DNA of 64,000 nucleotides from Paenibacillus silviterrae (GTDB lineage Bacteria; Bacillota; Bacilli; Paenibacillales; NBRC-103111). Location of the stretch: NCBI RefSeq assembly GCF_030167925.1, contig NZ_JASKUT010000001.1, forward strand, positions 3,928,501 through 3,992,500, read 5' to 3'. This document shows positions 35,020-45,572 of the stretch, one piece after another. A program made the translations under genes and the position numbers. The notes beneath the pieces were generated by a model. That model was not told the DNA's origin, searched no databases, and saw only the letters and a list, made by a program, of their open reading frames with translations. Positions within the stretch are counted from its first letter, which is position 1; every line of letters starts with the position of its first letter.

Positions 35020-36399
35020 TTATTTACCCAAACAAAATTGTGAAAAGATTTGATCAATCAACGAATCGCTAACTGAATCTCCAATAATTTCGCCTAGCTG
35101 CTCCCAAGCGTTGCGTATATCAATTTGGATCATATCAATCGGCACGAAGCTTTCCGCTGCTTCATAAGCCTCGGATAAAGCGCTATGCGCCTGCTTTAAC
35201 AAGTGAATATGGCGTACATTACTTACATATGTTAGGTCCCCCGACTCCAGCTGACCGCTGAAGAAGATGCTGGCTATCGCCTTCTCGAGATCGGTAATCC
35301 CCTGATTCTCCAGGAGGGACATCCGAACGACCCGTTCATCGCCAAACACTTCTACCAGGTAATTCACTTCAATTTCCTGCGGTAAATCTAACTTATTGAC
35401 AATTACGATGACCTGACGCTCACGCAGCTGCTCGATCAATTCATGTTCACCCTGCTGGAGCGGCTCCGCTCCGTTTACTACGAAGAGAATGAGATCCGCC
35501 TCCGACAAAGCGTTCCTGGAACGCTCGACGCCAATCTGTTCGACCAAGTCTGTCGTTTCCCGAATACCCGCCGTATCCAACAGCTTCAGCGGAATTCCGT
35601 TGACGTGCACATACTCCTCAATGACATCCCGTGTGGTACCGGCAATCTCAGTGACAATGGCCTTCTCCTCTTGAGCAAGAGTGTTCATTAAGGAGGACTT
35701 CCCTACATTCGGGCGGCCTACGATCGCCGTTGTGATGCCCTCACGTAAAATTTTACCCTGCTGCGCCGTCACCAGCAACCGATCGATTTCAGCTAGTGCA
35801 TTTGTGCATTTATCCTTAATAAAAGCATTCGTCATCTCTTCGACGTCATGCTCCGGATAATCGATGTTCACTTCAATATGGGCCATAAGCTCTACGAGCT
35901 GATGCCGAAGCACTTTAATTTGACGAGACAGACTGCCTTCCGATTGCTTCAAGGCCACCTTGAAGGCACGGTCCGACTTCGCACGGATTAAATCGATAAC
36001 CGCTTCAGCCTGAGACAGGTCTATTCGCCCGTTCAGGAAAGCCCGCTTCGTGAATTCTCCCGGCTCCGCAATCCGCGCTCCTTGCTCCAGCAGCAGATCC
36101 AGCACCTTCTTGACGGAAACAAACCCGCCATGGCAGCTGATCTCCACTACATCCTCGCGGGTAAAGGTTTTGGGAGCCCTCATTACCGTAACCAGTACCT
36201 CTTCCACCCGTTCCCCGGTTTTCGGATTATGAATGAAGCCGTACCGCACCGTATGCGATTCCATGTCCGTAAGCTTCGTCTTGCCCCGATATACTCTATC
36301 GCTTATCGCTACCGCCTCATCGCCGCTCACCCGGATGACAGCAATTCCGCCTTCTCCCATGGGCGTGGCAATGGCAGCTATCGTATCCTCAATCATCAC
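35020..36399 (-). CDS. mnmE: tRNA modification GTPase MnmE (TrmE)
   Basis: The 459-residue protein has an N-terminal folate-binding domain (about 1-120), a helical domain, and an inserted GTPase domain with G1 GRPNVGKS (228-235), G3 DTAG and G4 NKLD. It ends in FCLGK, where the cysteine is the conserved near-terminal residue important for activity. It works as a heterotetramer with MnmG at the tRNA wobble uridine. A second ATG is one codon inside the start used. The gene is 87 bases downstream of jag, with a terminator hairpin between. Confidence 0.98.
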   Translation of the reverse strand: MMIEDTIAAIATPMGEGGIAVIRVSGDEAVAISDRVYRGKTKLTDMESHTVRYGFIHNPKTGERVEEVLVTVMRAPKTFTREDVVEISCHGGFVSVKKVLDLLLEQGARIAEPGEFTKRAFLNGRIDLSQAEAVIDLIRAKSDRAFKVALKQSEGSLSRQIKVLRHQLVELMAHIEVNIDYPEHDVEEMTNAFIKDKCTNALAEIDRLLVTAQQGKILREGITTAIVGRPNVGKSSLMNTLAQEEKAIVTEIAGTTRDVIEEYVHVNGIPLKLLDTAGIRETTDLVEQIGVERSRNALSEADLILFVVNGAEPLQQGEHELIEQLRERQVIVIVNKLDLPQEIEVNYLVEVFGDERVVRMSLLENQGITDLEKAIASIFFSGQLESGDLTYVSNVRHIHLLKQAHSALSEAYEAAESFVPIDMIQIDIRNAWEQLGEIIGDSVSDSLIDQIFSQFCLGK

Positions 36400-36440
36400 A
36401 AATACCTTCCTCTTCTCTTTCGTAGACGTTCATAATTAAG

Positions 36441-36480
36441 AAAAAACGCAATGAGTCATAAACATCATGACATCATTGCG
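36441..36480 (-). terminator. Terminator after jag
   Basis: On the minus strand CGCAATGA pairs with TCATTGCG, with an inner GTCAT / ATGAC, followed by TTTTTTC. It separates jag from mnmE, so mnmE-mnmG-rsmG need a promoter in the 87-base gap or read-through. Confidence 0.8.
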
Positions 36481-36486
36481 GTGGTT

Positions 36487-37104
36487 TCAGCGTAATACGA
36501 TAACGACTCTGCGGTTCGGCTCGTCCCCTCGGCTGAAGGTTCGTACCTTGGCGTGGTTTTGAAGCTGGGAATGAATCACTTTGCGCTCTTGCGGTGACAT
36601 CGGTTCCAAAACAACTTCCTTCTTCGTACGAATGACCCGGTCGGCAAGACGATCCGCCAGTTCGGCCAACGTCTTCTTTCGACGCTCTCGGAACTGCTCT
36701 GCATCCAGTAGGATGCGCATATGATGATCGGAATATCGGTTCGCGACAATGTTCACCAGATACTGCAGCGCATCGAGCGTTTGTCCTCGCCTGCCGATCA
36801 GCATGCCGAGCTCCGATCCGTGAAGATGAAGCTCGATGCCGTCTCTCGTTTTCTTTTGATCGATGCGCACCTGCAAATTCATCGTCCGGAATACATCCTG
36901 GAGAAAAGCATGAACCTCCTCCATCGGATCGGGAATCAGCTCCAGCTCCACCTTCGCCTCTTTAACGCCGAACAGTCCGAACAATCCCTTGCTCGGCTGT
37001 TCCAGCACCACCCGTTTCACTCGTTCTTCGGTAACGTTCCATTGCTGGAGGCCGTTTTGAACCGCATCCTCAATCGTTTTACCCGTCACCACGATTTTCT
37101 TCAT
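36487..37104 (-). CDS. jag: RNA-binding protein Jag/KhpB (SpoIIIJ-associated)
   Basis: The 205-residue protein has the Jag N-terminal domain (MKKIVVTGKTIEDAVQNGL, with KGLFGLFGVKEAKVEL), a KH-like RNA-binding domain (GMLIGRRGQTLDALQYLVN) and a C-terminal R3H domain (MSPQERKVIHSQLQN, ending RRVVIVLR). It partners KhpA and binds many transcripts, affecting cell length and sporulation. It overlaps yidC by 4 bases, the standard arrangement. Confidence 0.95.
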   Translation of the reverse strand: MKKIVVTGKTIEDAVQNGLQQWNVTEERVKRVVLEQPSKGLFGLFGVKEAKVELELIPDPMEEVHAFLQDVFRTMNLQVRIDQKKTRDGIELHLHGSELGMLIGRRGQTLDALQYLVNIVANRYSDHHMRILLDAEQFRERRKKTLAELADRLADRVIRTKKEVVLEPMSPQERKVIHSQLQNHAKVRTFSRGDEPNRRVVIVLR

Positions 37105-37832
37105 TTCGTCAAGCCACCCTTATTTTGAGGTCCGTAGATAAAATAAGTTTGAACGATCGTGAAGATATTGCTGTATACCCAGTAAAGCGGAAGCGCAGAA
37201 GCGAAGTTCATGGCCATCACGAAGATCAGCACCGGGAATATAAACATCAGGCTTTGCATTTGCGGATTCATCTGGGACGACATCATTCTCTGTTGAAGGA
37301 ATGTTGTGAGTGCTGCAAGCAGCGGCAAAATATAATAAGGATCCTTCGTACCGAGCTGCATCCAAAGGAAAGAATGCTCCCCGATATGCTGATTACGCAT
37401 AATGGCATTATACAGAGCAATCAGAATCGGCATCTGAACAACGAGCGGTAAACAGCCGGCAAGCGGATTCACGCCTTCCTTCTGGAACAGCTTCATCGTC
37501 TCTTCCTGCTGCTTCTTCGCGTCGTCCTTGTATTTCTCCTTAATCTTCTTCAGCTCCGGCTGAACTTCCTGCATCCGTTTGGAGCTCTTATATTGCTTCA
37601 GCGTTAATGGAAGAATAATAAGACGGATAATGATGGTTACCGCGAGAATCGCTAACCCGTATTCCCCCCAGAGGAGATCGGCGAACCAGTCCATAGAGAC
37701 GGACAAAGGATGGACGAAATACTTGTCCCACACACCGCTGTTCGGATCGATCGGCGTAAGCGCCGGACTACAACCCGCAAGCAGTAATAGCAATGAGAAA
37801 AGCGGCACATATTTTGCAAATCGACGCGTCAA
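37101..37832 (-). CDS. yidC: Membrane protein insertase YidC (SpoIIIJ/OxaA)
   Basis: The 243-residue insertase is made as a lipoprotein precursor, with the lipobox LAGC after residue 17. Five membrane segments follow, with a cytoplasmic hairpin rich in Lys and Gln (KKIKEKYKDDAKKQQEE). The PLAGCLPLVVQMPILIALY region carries the family signature. It inserts and folds membrane proteins with or without SecYEG, and in Bacillus its SpoIIIJ form is needed for forespore sigma-G activity. The order rpmH-rnpA-yidC-jag is typical. Confidence 0.97.
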   Translation of the reverse strand: MTRRFAKYVPLFSLLLLLAGCSPALTPIDPNSGVWDKYFVHPLSVSMDWFADLLWGEYGLAILAVTIIIRLIILPLTLKQYKSSKRMQEVQPELKKIKEKYKDDAKKQQEETMKLFQKEGVNPLAGCLPLVVQMPILIALYNAIMRNQHIGEHSFLWMQLGTKDPYYILPLLAALTTFLQQRMMSSQMNPQMQSLMFIFPVLIFVMAMNFASALPLYWVYSNIFTIVQTYFIYGPQNKGGLTK

Positions 37833-37931
37833 AATGAGTTCCTCCTAAGCATTCGCTACAAATATAAGCTGCGGAAAAAAAAGAGTCTTTTCCAATTATC
37901 AACTATATCATATCTGGCACACTAAAGAAAA

Positions 37932-38297
37932 TTATTCTTTCGTCTTTATAGAAGGAGTACGTACGAGCAGCGACGCCCGTTTCAGGACGTGCAGCATACT
38001 TTTCTCGAGCTCCTGATAAGACATCTCCACGACCGGCTTCCGGGCAATGACAATCAAGTCATATCCGGCAGGAAAGCGATCGGCATTCAGTCGCACAATC
38101 TCCTTCATCACCCGGCGGATCCGATTGCGGACGACCGCATTCCCCAGCTTCTTGCTGACCGAAACCCCAAGTCGAAACGTGTCCTGGGCAGGCTGCGGCA
38201 TATAATAAAGTACAAACTGATGATTGGCCGCCGATTTGCCATAACGGTATACCTTGTCGAAATACTCCCTTTTCGTTAAACGATTACTCTTATCCAC
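37932..38297 (-). CDS. rnpA: Ribonuclease P protein component
   Basis: The 121-residue basic protein contains the RNR signature (VVRNRIRRVMKEIVR) and RLTKREYFDKVYRYG at the start. It supports the catalytic RNase P RNA in tRNA 5' maturation. The RNA component is not in this window. It lies between rpmH and yidC, as throughout Bacteria, but a terminator or attenuator hairpin stands between it and rpmH. Confidence 0.97.
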   Translation of the reverse strand: MDKSNRLTKREYFDKVYRYGKSAANHQFVLYYMPQPAQDTFRLGVSVSKKLGNAVVRNRIRRVMKEIVRLNADRFPAGYDLIVIARKPVVEMSYQELEKSMLHVLKRASLLVRTPSIKTKE

Positions 38298-38391
38298 GGA
38301 TCATACGCTCCAATATCCTTCAGAATCCGGCAAATCCTTACCTATCCTGCACGTTTCCATGAGATTTTAAACGATTTTGCCCATAATAAGC

Positions 38392-38418
38392 AAAAAAGAC
38401 CACCTGATGTGGTCTTTT
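38392..38418 (-). terminator. Terminator or attenuator between rpmH and rnpA
   Basis: On the minus strand AAAGACCACATCAGGTGGTC forms a hairpin with a 6-base stem (GACCAC / GTGGTC) followed by TTTTTTG, 5 bases after the rpmH stop. It probably lowers rnpA expression relative to rpmH. Confidence 0.85.
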
Positions 38419-38422
38419 CATT

Positions 38423-38557
38423 TTACGCGCTCAGTACTTTTCTGCCTTTAAGACGACGAGCAGCCAAAACCTTGCGGCCGTTCTTCGTGCTCATTCTCTT
38501 ACGGAAGCCATGATTCTTGCTGCGCTTCCTTACATTCGGTTGAAATGTCGGTCTCAT
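38423..38557 (-). CDS. rpmH: 50S ribosomal protein bL34
   Basis: This 44-residue, very basic protein reads [19 protein letters not shown] and ends [11 protein letters not shown], the L34 sequence pattern with the conserved [14 protein letters not shown] core. The ribosome-binding site AGGAGGTG precedes the ATG at 38557. It is the first gene leftward from oriC and defines the left border of the origin region. Confidence 0.98.
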   Translation of the reverse strand: MRPTFQPNVRKRSKNHGFRKRMSTKNGRKVLAARRLKGRKVLSA

Positions 38558-39086
38558 CTATTGCACCTCCTATAGGGATTCGATCTACATTGTGAGTCCT
38601 TGGGTCCCCAAAATACCTTCTAACATTAAACCATCTTGAGAGGCAAAAGTCAACGCTGCAGGCGGGCAAAACGGCTATCCACAAACGGTAAATGCTAGAA
38701 GCGGAAATCGACAAAATCGCCTGTGAATAAAAAAACGGCAAAACTTCGCCGATTCTGTCGAACTGTGAACAGATTATAAACAATATCTTGTGTTGTTGAT
38801 AAGTTATGGGCACAATCTATGGGGTTTGTGGATAAATCCAAAACTTCCGTTGCGGAGCAGGGTCTTTTTTGTTATTATGAGTATGTTTTCGTTTGTGGAT
38901 ATCGAAATTCGTCAACAGCTTTATCAACAGCCTGTGGATATCTTTGTGAACAATTTTCCGACCCTCTGAATAGAATTTTCCCCAAGTTTCTGCATATTGT
39001 GGATACTTATCGACAAGTTTCCGTTTTATTCTACAAGGTCACGGGTTCCGCCACACCGGTTATTTTTCTGAAGGAGTGAATAGATT
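38558..39086. other. Replication origin region, part 1 (rpmH-dnaA gap) with DnaA boxes
   Basis: This gene-free region holds many DnaA-box-like 9-mers (TTATNCACA or complement TGTGGATAA): CTATCCACA at 38675, TGTGAATAA at 38722, TGTTGATAA at 38794, TGTGGATAA at 38827 (perfect), TGTGGATAT at 38894 and 38933, TTATCAACA at 38921, TGTGGATAC at 38998 and TTATCGACA at 39007. In B. subtilis the equivalent cluster (incA/incB) works with the dnaA-dnaN cluster as a bipartite origin and also autoregulates dnaA. Gene orientation switches from minus to plus here. Confidence 0.92.
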
Positions 39087-40463
39087 GTGGAAAGCCATCC
39101 TAACGACCAGTGGCAGCAGGTACTATCCATTATTCAAAAAAGGGTGAGCAAACCAAGCTACGAAACGTGGCTTACTTCCACAAGGGCGGCCCGGTTCACC
39201 GATACGACGGTCGTCATCTGCACCCCCAACAATTTCGCAAGAGAATGGCTGGAGAACCGCTACACGAAGCTCATTAGAGATGCGATTCTCGAGTATAACG
39301 GCAAGCAGGTGGAGCTGCGCTTTATTATAGAGTCGGAAGATGAGAAGGAAGAGACCTCATCGGCTCCCGCCCCCCAGCCCTCCAAGCCGGCCAAGCAAGC
39401 TGCTGCTCCCGCAGCGGGCGAAGAACCCTTTAGTCATATGATGAACCCAAAATATACATTTGATACCTTCGTCATCGGATCCGGCAACCGGTTCGCTCAT
39501 GCAGCGTCGCTTGCTGTCGCCGAGGCGCCGGCCAAAGCGTATAATCCGCTCTTTCTTTATGGAGGCGTTGGGCTTGGGAAAACGCACTTGATGCATGCGA
39601 TCGGTCACTATGTGCTAGAGCATAATCCTAGTGCGAAGGTGCTCTATATTTCTTCCGAGAAATTCACCAACGAGTTTATCAATGCCATCCGCGACAATCG
39701 CGGGGAAAGCTTCCGCAACAAATACCGCAACATCGATATCCTGCTCATTGATGATATTCAGTTCCTGGCCGGAAAAGAACAAACGCAGGAGGAATTTTTC
39801 CATACCTTCAATGCGCTGCATGAAGAACGGAAGCAGATCATTATTTCCAGTGACCGGCCGCCGAAAGAAATACCGACATTGGAGGAACGGCTCAGATCGC
39901 GCTTCGAATGGGGCTTAATTACGGATATTCAGCCGCCGGATCTGGAGACGCGGATCGCCATCCTGCGCAAGAAGGCTAAGGCCGAGAACCTTGATATTCC
40001 GAATGAGGCGATGGTCTACATAGCCAATCAGATCGATTCGAACATTCGTGAGCTCGAAGGCGCTTTGATTCGAGTTGTGGCTTATTCTTCGCTGATCAAT
40101 GAAGACATCACCTCGCATTTGGCAGCTGAAGCGCTGAAGGATATTATTCCAAGCAGCCGTCCGAGGGTCATTACGATTCAGGATATCCAGCAGAAGGTCG
40201 GGGAGTTCTACGGATTGAAGATTGAGGATTTCAAAGCGAGGAAACGAACCAAATCCGTTGCCTATCCGAGACAAATCGCCATGTATTTGGCAAGAGAGAT
40301 GACGGACTTCTCTCTTCCTAAGATCGGCGAGGCCTTCGGAGGACGAGATCATACGACCGTGATCCATGCTCATGAGAAGATTTCCGTAGCGTTAAAGAAC
40401 GATCAGGAATTATTTAAAATTTTACAAAATATCACCGAAAAAATTAAAAACGTGACGATGTAG
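39087..40463 (+). CDS. dnaA: Chromosomal replication initiator DnaA
   Basis: The 458-residue protein has an N-terminal domain I (about 1-80), a variable Pro/Ala-rich linker (about 90-112), and the AAA+ domain with Walker A GGVGLGKT (159-166) and Walker [10 protein letters not shown]. Sensor and arginine-finger regions follow. The DNA-binding domain IV has the signature [15 protein letters not shown]. It binds the surrounding DnaA boxes and opens oriC. Translation starts at GTG 39087, after AAGGAG. Length is normal for Bacillales. Confidence 0.98.
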   Translation: MESHPNDQWQQVLSIIQKRVSKPSYETWLTSTRAARFTDTTVVICTPNNFAREWLENRYTKLIRDAILEYNGKQVELRFIIESEDEKEETSSAPAPQPSKPAKQAAAPAAGEEPFSHMMNPKYTFDTFVIGSGNRFAHAASLAVAEAPAKAYNPLFLYGGVGLGKTHLMHAIGHYVLEHNPSAKVLYISSEKFTNEFINAIRDNRGESFRNKYRNIDILLIDDIQFLAGKEQTQEEFFHTFNALHEERKQIIISSDRPPKEIPTLEERLRSRFEWGLITDIQPPDLETRIAILRKKAKAENLDIPNEAMVYIANQIDSNIRELEGALIRVVAYSSLINEDITSHLAAEALKDIIPSSRPRVITIQDIQQKVGEFYGLKIEDFKARKRTKSVAYPRQIAMYLAREMTDFSLPKIGEAFGGRDHTTVIHAHEKISVALKNDQELFKILQNITEKIKNVTM

Positions 40464-40665
40464 CGGCCGAAACGAGCGGCCATCTACATCTGCATAAAGG
40501 GGAGCCTATGCACAAACTATTCACATGTGGATAGGCTTTCTTTCTGCGCGTTTCATGCACATATCCACATATCCCGGCCCCCTACTACTATTACTAAATA
40601 AAAAAAGGTATTATGTAGATATATATGCGAGGTCTGTCCATTTTAGAACCAGTAGGAGTGAAAGT
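40464..40665. other. Replication origin, unwinding part (dnaA-dnaN gap)
   Basis: DnaA boxes are CTATGCACA at 40506, CTATTCACA at 40517, TGTGGATAG at 40526 and ATATCCACA at 40561. A GC patch (CCCGGCCCCC, 40573-40582) follows, and then TACTACTATTACTA (40583-40596) runs into an A/T-rich tract. Boxes, GC patch and TAC/TAT triplets in that order are the layout of the B. subtilis basal unwinding system with DnaA-trios. Replication should therefore initiate here, with DnaA moving from the last box onto the trio strand. Confidence 0.88.
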
Positions 40666-41808
40666 ATGAAATTAACCGTACTGAAGGAATTTTTGAATGA
40701 ATCCATTTCGCATGTTTCCAAAGCGATTACGAGCAAAACGACAATTCCCATTTTGAGCGGAATCAAAATAGATGCAGACACCACAGGGATGACATTAACC
40801 GCCAGCGATACGGACATTTCAATCCAAAGCTTTATTCCTATGGAGAAGAACGATATTCGCGTGATCGAGCTGAAGCAATCAGGCAGCGTCGTTCTCCCTT
40901 CTAAATTTTTCGTTGAAATCATTCGTAAGCTGCCTGCGCAGCAAATTGAGATCGAAGTGAAGGATCATTTTCAAACGATTATTCGCTCGGGTTCGGCGGA
41001 GATCCAGCTGATGGGTCTCGATCCGGAGGAATATCCGATCATGCCGGGGATTGAAGAGAACCGCCGTGTCCAAATTCCGAGCGACCTTTTGAAAACGATG
41101 ATCAAACAAACGGCCTTCGCCGTATCGACGAATGAAGCAACGCCGATTTTGACTGGTATTTTGTGGACGATCTCCGACGGAAAGCTGAAATTTACCGCGT
41201 GCGACCGGCATCGCCTTGCCAGCCGGGAGACGAACATCGATGTAGATGCGGATTTTTCGCTTAACAACATTTCCATTTCAGGGAAGACGATGAACGAGCT
41301 TTCCAAAATTTTGCCTGACCAGAATACCTTGATTGACGTGGTATTCGCGGATAATCAGGTGCTTTTCAAGATGAGCTCGATTCTTTTCTATACACGGATT
41401 CTGGACGGCACGTACCCGGATACCTCTAAGCTGATTCCGCAGTCGTTCCAAACGGAGCTCGCCGTAGGCACCCAGGAGTTGGCCGATGCGATCGATAGAG
41501 CATACGTACTCTCCCGCGAGGAGAAGACGAATATCGTGAAGCTTGTTATGCGGGATGACCAGTCCATAGAGGTCTCTTCCAGCTCCTCCGAGCTTGGGAA
41601 GGTAACGGAGGAATTGGTCGTGTCGCGCTTGAACGGAGAGCTGCTCCGTATTTCGTTCAACTCCAAATATATGCTTGATGCACTGAAGGTCATGGACAGC
41701 GCGCAGGTCCAAATCGGATTTACGGGCGCCATGCAGCCGATCATTATCCGTCCGGATGAGGAGTCGAGCCTGCTGCAGCTGATCCTGCCATATCGCACGA
41801 CAAACTGA
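40666..41808 (+). CDS. dnaN: DNA polymerase III beta subunit (sliding clamp)
   Basis: The 380-residue clamp has three repeated clamp domains. It starts MKLTVLKEFLNESISHVSKAI and ends LLQLILPYRTTN. The ATG at 40666 follows GTAGGAGTG. A longer frame begins inside the origin and was rejected. The clamp tethers polymerases and repair proteins to DNA. It is most likely transcribed with or just after dnaA. Confidence 0.98.
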   Translation: MKLTVLKEFLNESISHVSKAITSKTTIPILSGIKIDADTTGMTLTASDTDISIQSFIPMEKNDIRVIELKQSGSVVLPSKFFVEIIRKLPAQQIEIEVKDHFQTIIRSGSAEIQLMGLDPEEYPIMPGIEENRRVQIPSDLLKTMIKQTAFAVSTNEATPILTGILWTISDGKLKFTACDRHRLASRETNIDVDADFSLNNISISGKTMNELSKILPDQNTLIDVVFADNQVLFKMSSILFYTRILDGTYPDTSKLIPQSFQTELAVGTQELADAIDRAYVLSREEKTNIVKLVMRDDQSIEVSSSSSELGKVTEELVVSRLNGELLRISFNSKYMLDALKVMDSAQVQIGFTGAMQPIIIRPDEESSLLQLILPYRTTN

Positions 41809-41827
41809 TGGAAGGGCGGATGCCAAC

Positions 41828-42043
41828 ATGAAAAAGGTGGAAATCGATACGGAGTACATCACCCTAGGGCAGTTTTTGAAGCTGGCTGACTGCATTTCCA
41901 CAGGCGGCATGGCGAAGCCTTTTTTACAGGAAAACGAGGTCATCATTAACGGGGAAGCCGACAACCGCCGCGGACGCAAGCTGAGAGATCAGGATGTCAT
42001 CCAGGTCGAAGGCTGTGGACAATTTCAAGTGGTGCGCAAATAA
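41828..42043 (+). CDS. yaaA: S4-domain protein YaaA (RlbA-like)
   Basis: The 71-residue protein consists of a single S4 RNA-binding domain (LGQFLKLADCISTGGMAKPFL, VIINGEADNRRGRKLRDQDVI). It is always found between dnaN and recF in Bacillales and has been linked to ribosome assembly. Its stop codon and the recF start share a base (TAATG), so translation is coupled. Confidence 0.95.
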   Translation: MKKVEIDTEYITLGQFLKLADCISTGGMAKPFLQENEVIINGEADNRRGRKLRDQDVIQVEGCGQFQVVRK

Positions 42044-43152
42044 TGCATCTGAAGAGGCTGTCCCTGCAGCATTACCGCAATTATCAACATGTGGAATTCT
42101 CAACGGACCACCAGGTAAACATTATCGTCGGACCTAACGCGCAAGGGAAAACGAATTTGCTGGAGTCCATCTTCGTCATGGCGCTAACCAAATCCCATCG
42201 CACCCATCAAGATAAGGAGCTTATCCAGTGGGATGCCCCCCATACGCTGCTGCATGCTGAAGTTGTGAAGCGCTACGGGAACGTTCAACTGGATCTGTCC
42301 ATTACCCGGCAAGGGAAGAAGGCCAAGATCAACGGTCTCGAGCAGAGAAAATTAAGCAACTTCATCGGTACCATGAATGTCGTCATGTTCGCTCCGGAGG
42401 ATCTGGAGATCGTGAAGGGTTCCCCGGGTGTACGCCGCCGGTTTCTCGATATGGAGATCGGCCAGGTGCACCCTGCCTATCTCTACGACCTGACGCAGTA
42501 CAACAAAATCCTGCTGCAGCGAAACAATTATTTAAAGCAGCTGTACGCTTCTCCCGGCGGCAAAGCCCCCCTTCTTGAGGTATGGAATGAACAATTAGCG
42601 CAGTTTGGTGTTAAAATTATGAAAAAGCGTCAAAGCTTTATTAAGAAGCTGCAAACTTGGGCGGAAAAGATTCATAGCGGCATTACGAACGGACAAGAAA
42701 CGCTTCGAATCGCTTACGAAAGTTCTCTGCCGGCCGCGCAGACGGAAGATGAAGCTGTTTTATTGGACCAATTTATGATAAAGTTAACACAGGTGAAGGA
42801 TCAGGAATTGCGCCGCGGCGTCACCCTTGTCGGCCCGCATCGCGATGACCTGCGCTTTTTCATTGATGAGAAAGAAGTGCAAACCTTCGGCTCCCAGGGA
42901 CAGCAGCGGACAACGGCATTGTCTTTGAAGCTGGCGGAGATCGAGCTTATCAATGAGGAGGTCGGGGAATACCCTCTGCTGCTTCTTGACGACGTCTTGT
43001 CGGAGCTGGACCGCTTCCGCCAGACGCAGTTAATCGAGACGTTTCAGAACAAGGTACAAACCTTCATCACGACAACCGGCATTGAGGGGATCGATCTTTC
43101 CAAGCTGGAGAGCGCCTCAGTCATTCATGTAAAGAGCGGCAGTATCGTGTAA
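42043..43152 (+). CDS. recF: DNA replication and repair protein RecF
   Basis: The 369-residue SMC-like ATPase has Walker A GPNAQGKT (residues 30-37), the ABC signature-like FGSQGQQRTTALSLKLAE, and Walker B LLLDDVLSELD. With RecO and RecR it loads RecA on gapped DNA. The start ATG overlaps the yaaA stop. Length and motifs are complete. Confidence 0.97.
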   Translation: MHLKRLSLQHYRNYQHVEFSTDHQVNIIVGPNAQGKTNLLESIFVMALTKSHRTHQDKELIQWDAPHTLLHAEVVKRYGNVQLDLSITRQGKKAKINGLEQRKLSNFIGTMNVVMFAPEDLEIVKGSPGVRRRFLDMEIGQVHPAYLYDLTQYNKILLQRNNYLKQLYASPGGKAPLLEVWNEQLAQFGVKIMKKRQSFIKKLQTWAEKIHSGITNGQETLRIAYESSLPAAQTEDEAVLLDQFMIKLTQVKDQELRRGVTLVGPHRDDLRFFIDEKEVQTFGSQGQQRTTALSLKLAEIELINEEVGEYPLLLLDDVLSELDRFRQTQLIETFQNKVQTFITTTGIEGIDLSKLESASVIHVKSGSIV

Positions 43153-43233
43153 TGGTTCACCAAGGCTTACGCCCGGACTTGTACGAGCGTAGCTTTTATC
43201 ATAGATCGTCTGACGGGTAAGGAGCTGAACGGG

Positions 43234-43482
43234 ATGTTCATCCACTTGGGCGGAGAAAAGATTATTCGCGCTTCAGAGCTTGTCGCTATTTTTGACTTAT
43301 CTATCGAAAAATCCTCTAAAGTCTCGAAGCAATTTATCACGTATGCCAATAAAGAAAAGCGGGTGGAAGTCATCGGCGAGGAGGAAAGCAAGTCGCTCGT
43401 CGTAACGCAGACGAAGGTCTATTATTCTCCCATCTCCTCCATGACTCTGAAGAAACGAGCCCATCAGCTGTTAACAAACTAG
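43234..43482 (+). CDS. remB: Extracellular matrix regulator RemB (YaaB)
   Basis: The 82-residue protein reads MFIHLGGEKIIRASELVAIFDL followed by a charged segment ending in SPISSMTLKKRA. This is the RemB/YaaB pattern, related to the RemA DNA-binding regulator. It is conserved between recF and gyrB in Bacillales. In B. subtilis remB affects biofilm matrix genes. AAGGAG stands 9 bases before the ATG. Confidence 0.92.
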   Translation: MFIHLGGEKIIRASELVAIFDLSIEKSSKVSKQFITYANKEKRVEVIGEEESKSLVVTQTKVYYSPISSMTLKKRAHQLLTN

Positions 43483-43487
43483 ATTGA

Positions 43488-45425
<1,938 letters not shown>

Positions 45426-45572
45426 AAGCTGGAATGACGACGCAGACATCTGCTGGTGGGATAGCCATCTATCTTTCACCGGCAGTTTCGTGCGTTTACG
45501 TCTGTACTCATAGAGATTTATCGTTTTCATTGCGTAGTAGTGCTAGCTTACGAAAGCTTGAAGGAGGTAACC

